Of a stretch of 64,000 nucleotides of DNA, positions 46,246-55,553 are shown piece after piece. Every line of letters starts with the position of its first letter. Positions within the stretch are counted from its first letter, which is position 1. The notes below the pieces were generated by a model. That model saw nothing but the letters and a program-made list of their open reading frames with translations, was not told the DNA's origin and made no database searches. Both the position numbers and the translations under genes were made by a program. Source of the stretch: Gallaecimonas sp. GXIMD4217 (GTDB taxonomy: Bacteria; Pseudomonadota; Gammaproteobacteria; Enterobacterales; Gallaecimonadaceae); contig NZ_CP149925.1 in the NCBI RefSeq assembly GCF_038087665.1, positions 1,736,870-1,800,869 of the forward strand, in the 5' to 3' direction.

Positions 46246-46710
46246 ATGGAACCCGACAGCTACTGCCTCTGCCACCTGGACGAGAGCTTTGCCCACACCC
46301 TGCTGGACGAAACCGGCACCCAATTCGGCACCTTCGACGATCTCGACGCCCTCAAGGACTACCTGTGCGGCGACTACCTGGAGCTGATCGCCCATGCCGG
46401 CGAGCTGGATGAGGACAAGAAGGAGGCCGCCAAGGCCCGCTTCGAGGCCGTCTGCGAGAGCACCGATCACCCCGAGGTGCTGATGGACGAACTCAACCAC
46501 CTCACCGGCGGCCTGCGCCGCATCCTCTGGCTGGGGACCTGGCGGGCGCTGATGGAGGAAGGCCATCCCTTTGCCGAGGCCCTGCGCCGCTACTTCTGGG
46601 AGGAAGAAGGCGGCGACGACTGGACCGCCCCCATCCCCGAAGACGCCCTGGACGACCTGGCCGCCGTGCTGGACGACTTCCTGGTGGACGGCGACTATCG
46701 CGGCCTTTAA
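46246..46710 (+). CDS. Acidic protein of unknown function
   Basis: A 154-residue, strongly acidic and mostly helical protein without signal peptide or membrane segment. It begins MEPDSYCLCHLDESFAHTLL. I do not recognise the family. The C-terminal end is rich in Asp (DALDDLAAVLDDFLVDGDY). I choose ATG 46246 because a GGAG lies at proper distance; the longer frame upstream overlaps the GFA gene promoter region. It precedes the TPR-like membrane protein by 93 bp on the same strand. Confidence 0.65.
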   Translation: MEPDSYCLCHLDESFAHTLLDETGTQFGTFDDLDALKDYLCGDYLELIAHAGELDEDKKEAAKARFEAVCESTDHPEVLMDELNHLTGGLRRILWLGTWRALMEEGHPFAEALRRYFWEEEGGDDWTAPIPEDALDDLAAVLDDFLVDGDYRGL

Positions 46711-46803
46711 GGGCCGCCCCTGGCTGTGTCATCATGGCCTGAGCGCGGCCCCTGGCCGCGCTACGCTTTAATGAATTCGAGCGACCGCGACGGAGATGCC
46801 TAG

Positions 46804-47676
46804 ATGAAGAAAGCCCTGGCCCTATTGCTGATCCTTCCCTGCTGGCTGCTGGCCGCGGAGCCGGCACAGCCGCAAGGAACCAAGCAGGACACCGAGGAAC
46901 AGGCACAAAAACGCTCGGACTTCCCGCCGCTGATGGAGCGCTACATCCTCGACGAGCTCAAGTCCATCCGCAGCGAGATGCTCAACTTCAAGGCCGACGT
47001 GCGCCAGGAGGTGGCGGATCGGGAAATGCATCTGTCCGAGCGGGCCCTGGGCTATTCCAGCAGCACGGTCACCTACTTCTTCTACCTGATCGCCGGCGGC
47101 GCCTCGCTGCTGGCGGTGGTGGGCTGGCAGTCCCTGAGGGAGATCAAGCAGAACACCAAGAAGTTCGCCGACGAGGAGATCAAGCGCCTGACCAAGGTCT
47201 ACGAGAGCCGGCTGATCAAGCTGGAGCAGGAGCTCAGGCGCAAGACCTCGGCCCTGGCCGAACACCACAGGGAAATCGAGAAGCTCAACGAGATCCACTC
47301 CCTGTGGCTGAAGGCGTCCCAGGAGGCCAGCCCCCAGAACAAGATCGAGATCTACGACGAGATCCTGCGCATGCGCCCCGGCGATCTGGACGCCCTCACC
47401 CACAAGGCCGATGCCGCCCTGATGCTGGGCGAGAAGCGCTGGGCGCTGTCCATCTGCAACCGGGTGCTGGCGGTGGACGGCGAAAACGCCCATGCCCTCT
47501 ACCAGCGTGCCTGCGCCCTGGCCGGCCTGGGCCACAGGGACAGGGCCCTGTCCGATCTGGCCCATGCCGTCAGCCTGTCCGAATCCCTGCGCGACACCGC
47601 CCGGGAGGAGGAGGATTTCGAGTCACTGCAGGGCAGCGAGGAATTCGAGAACCTGGTCAACCCGCCCGTCGCCTGA
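46804..47676 (+). CDS. Membrane protein with coiled coil and TPR-like repeats
   Basis: A 290-residue protein. A signal peptide (about 1-18) is followed by a helical region. One membrane segment (about 92-108, VTYFFYLIAGGASLLAVVGW) precedes a charged coiled coil (about 110-160), and TPR-like repeats occupy about 170-255 (PQNKIEIYDEILRMRPGDLDAL and following). It is likely an inner-membrane protein with a cytoplasmic TPR domain. Function unknown; TPRs suggest a protein partner. Confidence 0.72.
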   Translation: MKKALALLLILPCWLLAAEPAQPQGTKQDTEEQAQKRSDFPPLMERYILDELKSIRSEMLNFKADVRQEVADREMHLSERALGYSSSTVTYFFYLIAGGASLLAVVGWQSLREIKQNTKKFADEEIKRLTKVYESRLIKLEQELRRKTSALAEHHREIEKLNEIHSLWLKASQEASPQNKIEIYDEILRMRPGDLDALTHKADAALMLGEKRWALSICNRVLAVDGENAHALYQRACALAGLGHRDRALSDLAHAVSLSESLRDTAREEEDFESLQGSEEFENLVNPPVA

Positions 47677-47687
47677 GCAAGGGAGTC

Positions 47688-49103
47688 CTAGGGCTGTGAG
47701 GTTGGCGTGACGGTGTGGCCGACCCGCAGCAGGCGCCGCTGGCGCTTGGGGGCGTCGTCGGCGCCGGGCAGGATCAACAGCCATTGCCGGCCCTGGCCGT
47801 CCTTGACCGCCGCTACCCTGTTGCCGTTGATGGGCAGCGGCAGCCTCAGCTGACTGCGGCGTTTGAACCGGCCGTCCTGCCAGTGGTACAGGGCCAGTTT
47901 CTCCTCGCCCTGCTGCACGGCCAGCTCGGCGCGGCCATCACCGTCCAGATCCAGGGCCTGGAACACCGGCCAGTGCAGCCGGCCCTTGCCTATCTCCACG
48001 CCCATGCTGGCCTCCAGTCCGGTATCGACCGGCACGAAGCTGCGTTCGTGTTGCAGCTCCAGGTGCAGATCCACGTCCACCGAGCCGGTGAGCAGGGCCG
48101 AGACTATCTTGCCGACACCGAGCCGGGTGCTGGGGGTGTAGAGATCGCTCTTGCCGTCGCCGTTCAGGTCGGCCATGTCCAGGCCAAAGGCCAGCCCAGA
48201 ATTGCGCAGCTGATCATCGGCGTTGACCGGGAAGGCCAGGCCGGTGTCGGTACGGCGGCCAAAATGGATGTCGAAGATGATGTCCTGGTCGAACAGGCTG
48301 CGGGTGCGCAGCCGCCTCACCACCAGATCGGCCAGGCCGTCGCCGTTGAGATCCTTGAGGGTCTCCAGGGAGCGGATCTCCAGGGACTCGAAATCCTCGC
48401 CGTCGTTGAGCCTGACCCATTGGCGCTGTGGCGGCGTGAGCTTGAGGGCCGGGGCAAAGGCCCTGCCCTGCCCCTCGAAACCGCCGTCGGCCCGGGCCAG
48501 GAACAGCCGCAGGCCGTCCTGCCAGGGCACCAGCAGATCCTTGCGGCCATCCAGGTTCACGTCGGCCAGCAGCAGCTTACGGGCCTCGTAGCGGGGGCTT
48601 TCATTGCTGGTGCGCATGATGGCCGGCACCGGCAGGCTGCCCAGGGCCTGGAGTTCACGGCCCTGGAGGCGGTAAACGTGCAGTTGCTCGAAGTCGGGGA
48701 TGAACAGATGGTCTTCCCTGGCCACCGGCCAATGGTGCAGGGTGCGTTCATCGACACCCCGCCAGAGGCTGGCCTGGCGGCCCAACAGCCGCCACTGCTG
48801 CCGGTCCCGTAGGTAGAGACCATCGCCGGCGAAGGCCAGCAGCCTGTCCCCGTCCAGGGCGGTGAAGCGGTCGGCGCCTTCGGGCAGGGCCAGGGTTTCG
48901 GCGCCGAATCCCAGGGCGGGCAGGCGCTGCAGCAGCGGGCCGTCCTTGTCGCGGCCGGCCAGATAGAGCACGGGCCCGGCCGGCGACGACGTCAGGCGCC
49001 AGTCGCCCGTCCCGGGCCCGTTCAGTTCCAGCTGTTGCCAGCCCGCCCCGAAGGCCAGGCCGGCAAAGAGCAGGTTACAGCAGGCTAGCCAGCGGCTGAC
49101 CAT
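47688..49103 (-). CDS. Secreted FG-GAP/VCBS-repeat protein
   Basis: A 471-residue exported protein: signal peptide (about 1-19, ending AFGAG), then beta-propeller-like FG-GAP repeats recognisable by DLNGDGLADLVV, DLNGDGKSDLYT, DLDGDGRAELAV and DVNLDGRKDLLV. These are calcium-binding DxNxDG loops. Such propellers bind proteins or sugars on the cell surface; no enzymatic motif is seen. It starts inside the last 29 bp of the ydgA-like gene on the same strand, so the two are probably co-transcribed. Confidence 0.78.
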   Translation of the reverse strand: MVSRWLACCNLLFAGLAFGAGWQQLELNGPGTGDWRLTSSPAGPVLYLAGRDKDGPLLQRLPALGFGAETLALPEGADRFTALDGDRLLAFAGDGLYLRDRQQWRLLGRQASLWRGVDERTLHHWPVAREDHLFIPDFEQLHVYRLQGRELQALGSLPVPAIMRTSNESPRYEARKLLLADVNLDGRKDLLVPWQDGLRLFLARADGGFEGQGRAFAPALKLTPPQRQWVRLNDGEDFESLEIRSLETLKDLNGDGLADLVVRRLRTRSLFDQDIIFDIHFGRRTDTGLAFPVNADDQLRNSGLAFGLDMADLNGDGKSDLYTPSTRLGVGKIVSALLTGSVDVDLHLELQHERSFVPVDTGLEASMGVEIGKGRLHWPVFQALDLDGDGRAELAVQQGEEKLALYHWQDGRFKRRSQLRLPLPINGNRVAAVKDGQGRQWLLILPGADDAPKRQRRLLRVGHTVTPTSQP

Positions 49104-50328
49104 TGACCGACAGTTCCTTGTCGTCGATGCGGAAGCTCATGCTGATGCGGCTGCCCTGCTCCCGGACCCAGCCCCTTTCCACCAGCACCGCCAGGGTTTC
49201 CTGGTCGACCGGCTCCAGGCTGCCAAGCTGCTTGGGCAGCTGCAGGTCGAACTGGCCGTTGAGCAGGCCCATCAGGCTCTCGATACCCTTGAGCTCGCCG
49301 GCCTTGAGGCGGATATTGCCCTGACCCTTGAGTTCGCCGGTGCTGGCGCTCATGGACAGGTTGTCTACCTGCAGCTCGCCGCCCTTGGCCAGCAGCGCCA
49401 GCAGCGCCTCCAGGAAGGCATCGGCGGCGACCTGGTTGCCCTCGTCGGCCAGCAGGTTGTTGGACAGCTTCTGCACCTTGGTCAGGGCCCGGGCGTCGAA
49501 ATCGGCCAGGGTCATGTCCAGCTTCAGGGCCTTGAAGCGATCGTTGTTGATCTTCAGCTCGTCGGCCTGCAGCACGCTGTGCTGGCGGTACTTGCCGTTG
49601 GCGGAGACATCGTCGTCCTTGACCATGCTGACAGCGGACAGGCCCACGAAGCCGTCGGCATTGTTGACGGTCAGGGCGCCCAGGGTCAGGCTGGACCGGC
49701 CCACGCCGAGGCCAAGATCGGTGAAGCGGCGCTGCTCGTCCAGCTTGATGCCGCTCATCACCAGGCGGCTGTCGGCGGCCTTCATCTCCAGGCCGTTCCA
49801 GCTGGCGTTCATGGCCAGCTGGCCATCCCGGTGCTGGAAGGTACCGGTGAAGGACAGCGGGTAAAAACGGGTCTTGCCGCCGTTATCCGCGCTCCAGTTG
49901 GCCATGGCCATGCGGCCTTCGAAGCTGGTCTGGCCCAGCAGGTTGGTGGTGCTGTCCAGCAGCACCGGCTCCTCGACGGCGCCGAAACCGGCCTTGAACT
50001 TGGCCAGCTCCTTGGTCATGCGCAGGGTGGTATGCACGTCCACCTGCCAGGGCAGGTGCTTGAATTGGTGGTCGAGCACATAGCTCGCCGGCATGCCCAG
50101 CTCCTTGAGCAGCGCCAGGGTGCCTTCATCGGTGAACTCGACGCGGGTCTGGGCCTGGCCGGCCAGGAACTGGCGTTCGAACTTCATGGAGCGGGCCTTG
50201 ATGCCCTTTTGTTGATTGAGGCTTCCAACCAGATCCTGATACTGCTTTTCGGCTTCCATGCCAGCATAATAGGTGGTTCCGGCCGCGCCACAGGCCAGGA
50301 TCGCAAGCGAAATAAGGGTCTTTTTCAC
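49075..50328 (-). CDS. ydgA: YdgA-family (DUF945) protein
   Basis: A 417-residue protein of the DUF945/YdgA family (E. coli 502). It has an N-terminal hydrophobic segment (LISLAILACGAAGTTYYAG) that acts as signal or anchor. The rest is mostly beta with repeated SLTLGALTVNNAD-like motifs, reminiscent of AsmA-like envelope proteins. I start at GTG 50326-50328, behind AAGGA, because it gives the family's VKKTLI-type beginning; further upstream the frame is unrelated. Function unknown, probably periplasmic face of the inner membrane. Confidence 0.82.
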   Translation of the reverse strand: MKKTLISLAILACGAAGTTYYAGMEAEKQYQDLVGSLNQQKGIKARSMKFERQFLAGQAQTRVEFTDEGTLALLKELGMPASYVLDHQFKHLPWQVDVHTTLRMTKELAKFKAGFGAVEEPVLLDSTTNLLGQTSFEGRMAMANWSADNGGKTRFYPLSFTGTFQHRDGQLAMNASWNGLEMKAADSRLVMSGIKLDEQRRFTDLGLGVGRSSLTLGALTVNNADGFVGLSAVSMVKDDDVSANGKYRQHSVLQADELKINNDRFKALKLDMTLADFDARALTKVQKLSNNLLADEGNQVAADAFLEALLALLAKGGELQVDNLSMSASTGELKGQGNIRLKAGELKGIESLMGLLNGQFDLQLPKQLGSLEPVDQETLAVLVERGWVREQGSRISMSFRIDDKELSVNGQPLASLL

Positions 50329-50427
50329 AGCCGTAATCCTTGTTTTTTGCCGCTTTATTATGGTTCTAAGGCTAAGTTGCCATGTTACTGCAATGTAAAG
50401 CCTAAAGTACAGCCTGGAGGGTTTGAA

Positions 50428-50844
50428 ATGCTGAAGTGGGCCACGGAATTCGAGGATCTTATCAAGGTGTTTTCCGTCCGCGCCATGGTCTTCATGGACG
50501 AACAAAAGGTGCCTTTTAGCGAAGAATGGGACCAGTTCGAGCTGCAATGTCAGCATTTGCTGGTTGAAGAAGATGGCGAGCCCATCGGCTGCGGCCGGTT
50601 GAGGCTGACCCGGGACGGGGCCAAGCTGGAGCGCATCGCGGTGCGCCGCCAGTGGCGTGGCCTGGGCCTGGGCTGGCAAATCACCCAGGCGCTGATGCTA
50701 AGGGCCGGTGAGCTGGGCGTCACCAGGCTGTACCTCAATGCCCAGCTGGAAGCGGCGCCCCTGTACGAAAAAGCCGGCTTCATCCGGGTCGGTGAACCCT
50801 TCGATGAAGCCGGCATCATGCACATCAGGATGGAGAAGGGCTGA
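50428..50844 (+). CDS. GNAT-family N-acetyltransferase
   Basis: A 138-residue acetyltransferase. The acetyl-CoA motif A is RIAVRRQWRGLGLGWQI, followed by LYLNAQLEAAPLYEKAGF (motif B). FMDEQKVPFSEEWD near the N-terminus resembles the ElaA/YjcF branch. The substrate is unknown. I start at ATG 50428 with GGAGGG upstream. It is divergent from the ydgA-like gene and reads toward the 74 bp repeats behind the S46 peptidase gene. Confidence 0.85.
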   Translation: MLKWATEFEDLIKVFSVRAMVFMDEQKVPFSEEWDQFELQCQHLLVEEDGEPIGCGRLRLTRDGAKLERIAVRRQWRGLGLGWQITQALMLRAGELGVTRLYLNAQLEAAPLYEKAGFIRVGEPFDEAGIMHIRMEKG

Positions 50845-50861
50845 GCCCTCTCCCCTTTTCC

Positions 50862-51196
50862 TTACTCCTGCTCGAGGCCAACGATCTCCATCTCTTCCAG
50901 GAAGTTGATCGCCGGCGCCAAGGCGCCGCTCCTGGTTACTCTTGCTCGAGGCCAACGATCGCCATCTCTTCCAGGAAGTTGATCGCCGGCGCCAAGGCGC
51001 CGCTCCTGGTTACTCCTGCTCGAGGCCGACGATCTCCATTTCTTCCAGGAAGTTGATCGCCGGCGCCAAGGCGCCGCTCCTGGTTACTCCTGCTCGAGGC
51101 CAACGATCTCCATCTCTTCCAGGAAGTTGATCGCCGGCGCCAAGGCGCCGCTCCTGGTTACTCCTGCTCGAGGCCAACGATCTCCATCTCTTCCAG
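50862..51196 (-). repeat. 74 bp tandem repeat made of the S46 peptidase 3' end
   Basis: Four full 74 bp units begin at 50862, 50936, 51010 and 51084; the first 39 bp of the unit form the true 3' end of the peptidase gene at 51158. Each unit carries the codons for LEEMEIVGLEQE and its stop, plus a palindrome GGCGCCAAGGCGCC that looks like a terminator stem. Units differ by one to three bases. 74 is not a multiple of three, so the copies do not extend the protein. Confidence 0.9.
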
Positions 51197-53362
51197 GAGG
51201 TTCTCGGCGCCGTCGAGCTTTTCCATCACCCACAGCATGTAGCGGCCATCCACATGGATGGAGCGGGTGCTGTCGGTGAAGTCCCAGTCGCCGTTGATGG
51301 ACTCGTAGGTGCCGTCGAACAGCAGGCCCACCAGCTCGCCCCTGGCGTTCAGGGTCGGTGAGCCGGAGTTACCGCCGGTGGTGTCCACGTCGGACAGGTA
51401 GTTTACCGGCACCGAGTCGATGGACTGCATGTAGTAGGCACCGAAGTCGCGGTCGTTGATCAGATCCCGCTGGGCCTTGGGGGCATCGAAGGGCGTTTCA
51501 CCAGTATGCTTGGCGACGATGCCCTGCAAGGTGGTGAAGGGCAGGTATTCGGACTGGCCGTCCTTGCGGTAGAGGGCGCCGTCCTGGGCCTGGGTGATGG
51601 TGCCCTTGGGCGGGGTATAACCGCGCACATGGCCGTAGGTCACCCTCAGGCTGGAGTTGGCGTCCGGGTAGACCAGCTCGCCCTTTTCCTGCTTGAAGGC
51701 GATCAGCGCCTCCATGAACTTGGGTCTGAGGGTCATGAAGCGGCCGTAGCGCTCCTCGGCGTCGCTCTTGATGGCCTCGAAGGCTTCATGGCTGGCCACC
51801 GCCAGCTGGATGAAGGGATCGCTGCTCTTCTTGAAGTCCTCGGGCTTCTTGTCCAGCCAGGCCAGGCGCACCTGGGTATCGGTGAGCTGGGTGTTGGCGT
51901 AGAGACCGTCCAGCACCTCGGCGGAGGCGCCCTTGCCGTCAACCACCTTCAGAGCCTGGTCGATGGCCTGGATGCGGTCGGCCTTGTCCAGCTTGGCGTA
52001 GCTTTCCAGGCCGTGCAGCCACAGGGCCTTGTCCACCTTGGGATGGAAGCGGCGCTCGATGCGCTTCATGGCGTTGACCTTGCGGGCCTTGTCGCGCGCC
52101 TGGTAACCGGCCTCACGCTCTGCGTCCGGCTTCTGCTGTTCCAGGGACCACTTGTAGAGGGTGCGGGCAGCGCCGAACAGGGCGCCGTTGGAAACGCCGC
52201 GGCGCAGCATGTCGCGCTGGTCCTGGCGTTGATCTTCCTCGATCAGCTTGGCCAGGGCGTCCAGGGACTGGCCCCACTGGGCCTGGCGATCGGCGTCGGC
52301 CTTGACCCAGGCGGCCAGCTCGGCCTCCAGCTTCTGCTTGCGCTCGACCAGATCGGAACGCTTGAAGCCGTCCAGCATGCCCTGGAAGTTCTTGGCGTAG
52401 TTCTTCAGGCCCTGGCGGTAGGAGGCGTACTTGATGCAGGCGTCCTCGTCACCCTCGCAGGCCTTGCCGATGACGTCATTGAGGTCGGCCAGGCGCTTCT
52501 GGCTGGTGGGGTAGTACCAGTCGATGGCATGGGCGGTTTCAACGGCGGTGCGGTAGCGGTTGGTGGAGCCCGGGTAGCCGGCCACCATCACGAAATCGCC
52601 CTTGGCCACGCCCTGGCCGTTGACCTTGAGGAAGTGTTTGGGCTCGTAAGGCACGTTGTCCTTGGAGAACTCGGCCGGCTTGCCGTCCTTGCCCACGTAG
52701 GCGCGGTAGAAGGCAAAGTCGCCGGTGTGGCGGGGCCACATCCAGTTGTCGATGTCGCCGCCATAGACGCCCACCGCCTCGGCCGGGGCATAGACCAGGC
52801 GCACGTCCTTGATCTCCATCTGCTTGAGCAGCCAGTGCTCCAGGCCGCCGTAGTAGCTGTACACGGAGCAGCGATAGCCTGCTTCCTGTTCACAGGCGGC
52901 CACCAGGGCCTTTTCCTTCTCCTCGATGGCGTCGAAGCGGGCCTTGCCGGACAGCTGCGCCAGGCCGTCGTTGACCTTGGCGGTGACGTCGTCCATGGCC
53001 ACGGTCACAAACACCCGCGAGCCCGGCGCCGCCGGCAGCTCGTCGGTCAGGGTCTTGGCCAGGAAGCCGTCCTTGATCAGGTTCTTGTCGGCGCTGGAGT
53101 TATAGGAAATGGAGCCGTAGGCGCAGTGGTGGTTGGTGACCACCAGGCCCTTGGGGGACACGAAGGACGCCGTGCAGCCGCCCAGGCTGATCACCGCGTT
53201 CATGGGATGCTTGGTGAGATCCGCCAGTGCCGCCGGGGCGATTTCGATGCCGGCATCCTTGAGGGTCTTGTCCATCTGCGGCAGTTGATGGGGCATCCAC
53301 ATGCCCTCGCTGGCCAGGGCTGACGCGCTCAGCAGCCCGGCCACACACCAGATTTTTTTCAT
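51158..53362 (-). CDS. S46-family dipeptidyl peptidase
   Basis: A 734-residue exported serine peptidase of the S46 family (DPP7/DPP11 type, about 700-720 residues). The signal peptide is 1-17. The catalytic histidine lies in TNHHCAYG near residue 76, and the serine in GNSGSPTLNARGELVGLLFDG near residue 650. A helical cap domain lies between, as in DPP7. It removes dipeptides from the N-terminus of peptides in the periplasm. The extreme C-terminus LEEMEIVGLEQE is the source of the tandem repeat that follows the gene. Confidence 0.92.
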   Translation of the reverse strand: MKKIWCVAGLLSASALASEGMWMPHQLPQMDKTLKDAGIEIAPAALADLTKHPMNAVISLGGCTASFVSPKGLVVTNHHCAYGSISYNSSADKNLIKDGFLAKTLTDELPAAPGSRVFVTVAMDDVTAKVNDGLAQLSGKARFDAIEEKEKALVAACEQEAGYRCSVYSYYGGLEHWLLKQMEIKDVRLVYAPAEAVGVYGGDIDNWMWPRHTGDFAFYRAYVGKDGKPAEFSKDNVPYEPKHFLKVNGQGVAKGDFVMVAGYPGSTNRYRTAVETAHAIDWYYPTSQKRLADLNDVIGKACEGDEDACIKYASYRQGLKNYAKNFQGMLDGFKRSDLVERKQKLEAELAAWVKADADRQAQWGQSLDALAKLIEEDQRQDQRDMLRRGVSNGALFGAARTLYKWSLEQQKPDAEREAGYQARDKARKVNAMKRIERRFHPKVDKALWLHGLESYAKLDKADRIQAIDQALKVVDGKGASAEVLDGLYANTQLTDTQVRLAWLDKKPEDFKKSSDPFIQLAVASHEAFEAIKSDAEERYGRFMTLRPKFMEALIAFKQEKGELVYPDANSSLRVTYGHVRGYTPPKGTITQAQDGALYRKDGQSEYLPFTTLQGIVAKHTGETPFDAPKAQRDLINDRDFGAYYMQSIDSVPVNYLSDVDTTGGNSGSPTLNARGELVGLLFDGTYESINGDWDFTDSTRSIHVDGRYMLWVMEKLDGAENLLEEMEIVGLEQE

Positions 53363-53506
53363 TATGTTGTTCCTTGTGACATTTTTGCAGCATCAGTCTG
53401 CCCAAGGACGCCACCCCAGACAAGGGGTCCACGATAAAGCGACGGCTTTAAAAGTCGGGTAACATCCCCATATAAGTTCAAGAGAACGAAAGAAAAGTGG
53501 CCAGAC

Positions 53507-54367
53507 ATGAGCAACCTTATCCAAGACGTCAATGAACTCAACGCCCAGCAGCTGCTGGTGGATGCCTCCATGGAGCACCCGGTGCTGGTGCAGTTCTGGG
53601 CCCAGGGCAGCGAGCCCTGCGCCGAGCTGAGTCCCATCCTCGAGAAGCTGGTCAACGAATACCAGGGCCGCTTTACCCTGGCCAGGGTGGATTGCCAGAC
53701 CGAGTACGGCCTGGTGCAGCATTTCCGCATCCAGACCTTGCCGACCCTGTACCTGATCAAGGACGGCCAGCCGGTGGACGGCCTGGCCGGGCCCCAAACC
53801 GAGGACAGCGTTCGCGCCCTGCTGGACAAGCACCTGCCGGATCAGGCCCAGCAGGATCTTCAGGCCGGCAAGGCGGCCCTGGCCGAGGGCCGTCATGACG
53901 ACGCCCTGCAGCTGCTGCTCCAGGCCAAGGCCAGCCCGCGCCTGGACGGCGACGCCGCCCTGGCGGTGGCCCTGGCTCGCACCTACCTGGCCCTGGAGCG
54001 CCTCGACGACGCCGAGGCCCTGCTGGACGCCATCCCCCTGGCGGACCAGGACGGCGATTACAAGGCCGCGGTGGCGGAGCTGGAGCTGAAGAAGGAGGCC
54101 GCCGACACCCCGGCCATCCGCGAGCTCCAGGCCAGGCTGGAGGCCGATCCGGGCGACGACCAGGCGCGGCTGCAGCTGGCCCTGCAGCTGCACCAGGTGG
54201 GCCGCAACGAGGAGGCCCTGGCCTCCCTGCTGGCGCTGCTGAAGAAGGAACTGGATTTCGGCAACGGCGAGGCCCGCAAGCTGTACCAGGACATCCTCAC
54301 CGCCCTGGGCCAGGGCAATGCCCTGGCCGCCCAGTACCGGCGGGCCCTCTACTCCCTGCTCTACTGA
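53507..54367 (+). CDS. cnoX: CnoX/YbbN thioredoxin-like co-chaperone
   Basis: A 286-residue protein: thioredoxin domain (1-110) with the active site SEPC in place of CGPC, followed by TPR-like helices (about 120-280). E. coli CnoX has SQHC and works as a holdase that hands substrates to GroEL. The first cysteine is missing here as well, so it should not reduce disulfides in the classical way. Ends with a good terminator. Confidence 0.9.
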   Translation: MSNLIQDVNELNAQQLLVDASMEHPVLVQFWAQGSEPCAELSPILEKLVNEYQGRFTLARVDCQTEYGLVQHFRIQTLPTLYLIKDGQPVDGLAGPQTEDSVRALLDKHLPDQAQQDLQAGKAALAEGRHDDALQLLLQAKASPRLDGDAALAVALARTYLALERLDDAEALLDAIPLADQDGDYKAAVAELELKKEAADTPAIRELQARLEADPGDDQARLQLALQLHQVGRNEEALASLLALLKKELDFGNGEARKLYQDILTALGQGNALAAQYRRALYSLLY

Positions 54368-54370
54368 GCA

Positions 54371-54395
54371 AAAGGGCCGCGAATGCGGCCCTTTT
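54371..54395 (+). terminator. cnoX terminator
   Basis: AGGGCCGC/GCGGCCCT stem with a short loop and TTTTT, between convergent genes. Confidence 0.85.
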
Positions 54396-54401
54396 TCTTG
54401 A

Positions 54402-54707
54402 CTACATCGGCCTTGGCGTCCGGCAGTGCCAGCAGATCTCGAAGCTGCCGCCGTTGGCCTCGCCGCAGGCCGGACAGGGCCAGTCGCGCCCGGCATTGGC
54501 CAGGTAGTCGGCCACCAGGGCCAGGGCCTTGTCCAGCTGGAACTCGTCACACCAGAGCTTGATCTGCTGCACCTCCACCGGCAGTTCGCCGGCGGCCCCC
54601 ATCAGCGGCTCCCCTTCCAGGCGCACGGTGATGCCGGCGGTGGACAGCAGTCCCTCCAGCAGGTGGGCTTCGATGCTGTTGGCGGCGGTATAGAGGCAGC
54701 TTTCCAT
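54402..54707 (-). CDS. DUF2007 protein with zinc ribbon
   Basis: A 101-residue protein: DUF2007 domain (about 1-68, starting MESCLYTAANSIEAHLLEGLL) and a C-terminal zinc ribbon with CPACGEA and CWHCRTPRP. DUF2007 is described as a putative signal-transducing or PII-like fold; the function is unknown. It lies 8 bp after the lipase gene on the same strand, so the two are probably co-transcribed. Confidence 0.82.
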   Translation of the reverse strand: MESCLYTAANSIEAHLLEGLLSTAGITVRLEGEPLMGAAGELPVEVQQIKLWCDEFQLDKALALVADYLANAGRDWPCPACGEANGGSFEICWHCRTPRPM

Positions 54708-54715
54708 CTTTTCTC

Positions 54716-55501
54716 CTAGCGGCTGGCGCTTCTACAGAGCTGTTGGTACTCCTCCACACCGTGCTCCTGGATCTGGCTGGAGTCCAGGGCAAAGGGCCAC
54801 TGGCCGTGGTAATGGCAGCGGTCCCAGAACTGGCCCCACCATTTGCTGCTGTCGCTGTCGCTGTCGTGGAGGCCGCCGGCCAGATCGAAATAGCAGAGCT
54901 GGCCGGCGTGGCGGTAGCCGAAGCACTGGGGCGGCAGCCGGGTCAGCACGTCCTGGTCGTTGACCACCCGCCAAAGCCGCTCGCCCAGCTGCTCCTCCAG
55001 CCGCTTGGCCAGGGCGGCGTCGAAGATGCGGGGGCTGCCGAAGCTGACCACCCCGGCCAGCTCGATGCCGTCGTCCAGCAGGGTCAGCCGCGCCGCCAGC
55101 CACTGGCACAGGGCCCCGCCCAGGCCATGACCGGTGAGCCAGATGGCGGTATCGGCCCTGGTACGCTTGACAAGCTCCGGCCTGAGTTCCTGCCACAGCC
55201 GCTCGCCCAGGGCCAGCCAGTCGCCGTGGACCTTGCCGAGGGGGTTGTCTTTTGGCCAGGGCACCAGCGCCGCCCGCACGTCCGTGGCCCATTCTCTGGT
55301 GTTGCCTTCGTCATGGTGGACGGCGATCAGCAGCCGCTTGTCGCCCGGCGCCAGCAGCAGGGTACTGTTGCCGACCTCGATGAGGGACAGGTTGTTGCCG
55401 AGGCCGGGATCCGCCTCCTGGCCGCCGGCCCGGGCACACAGCGCGCTCAGGTAGGCCAGGTTGGCCCGGCTCAGGCCCTGGGGATGGGCATAGAATTTCA
55501 C
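54716..55501 (-). CDS. Class 3 lipase-like protein
   Basis: A 261-residue alpha/beta-hydrolase of the lipase class 3 group. The nucleophile elbow reads LTGHGLGGALCQWLA, where the usual Ser of GHSxG is Gly-His-Gly-Leu-Gly; the canonical serine is thus missing and activity is doubtful. SFGSPRIFD and VVNDQDVLTRLPP are typical of the family. I choose GTG 55499-55501 behind GGAGG; the longer upstream frame is proline- and arginine-rich and overlaps the arfB end. No signal peptide is visible. Confidence 0.8.
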   Translation of the reverse strand: MKFYAHPQGLSRANLAYLSALCARAGGQEADPGLGNNLSLIEVGNSTLLLAPGDKRLLIAVHHDEGNTREWATDVRAALVPWPKDNPLGKVHGDWLALGERLWQELRPELVKRTRADTAIWLTGHGLGGALCQWLAARLTLLDDGIELAGVVSFGSPRIFDAALAKRLEEQLGERLWRVVNDQDVLTRLPPQCFGYRHAGQLCYFDLAGGLHDSDSDSSKWWGQFWDRCHYHGQWPFALDSSQIQEHGVEEYQQLCRSASR

Positions 55502-55553
55502 CGCTGCCTCCGGATAGGTCTTGTCTTCAAAGACCTTAGTCCGGGGCGGGCGT

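Noticed and set aside
50862-51196. Possible CRISPR array
   Set aside because: Units are 74 bp directly adjacent without spacers, and they copy the 3' end of the neighbouring gene.
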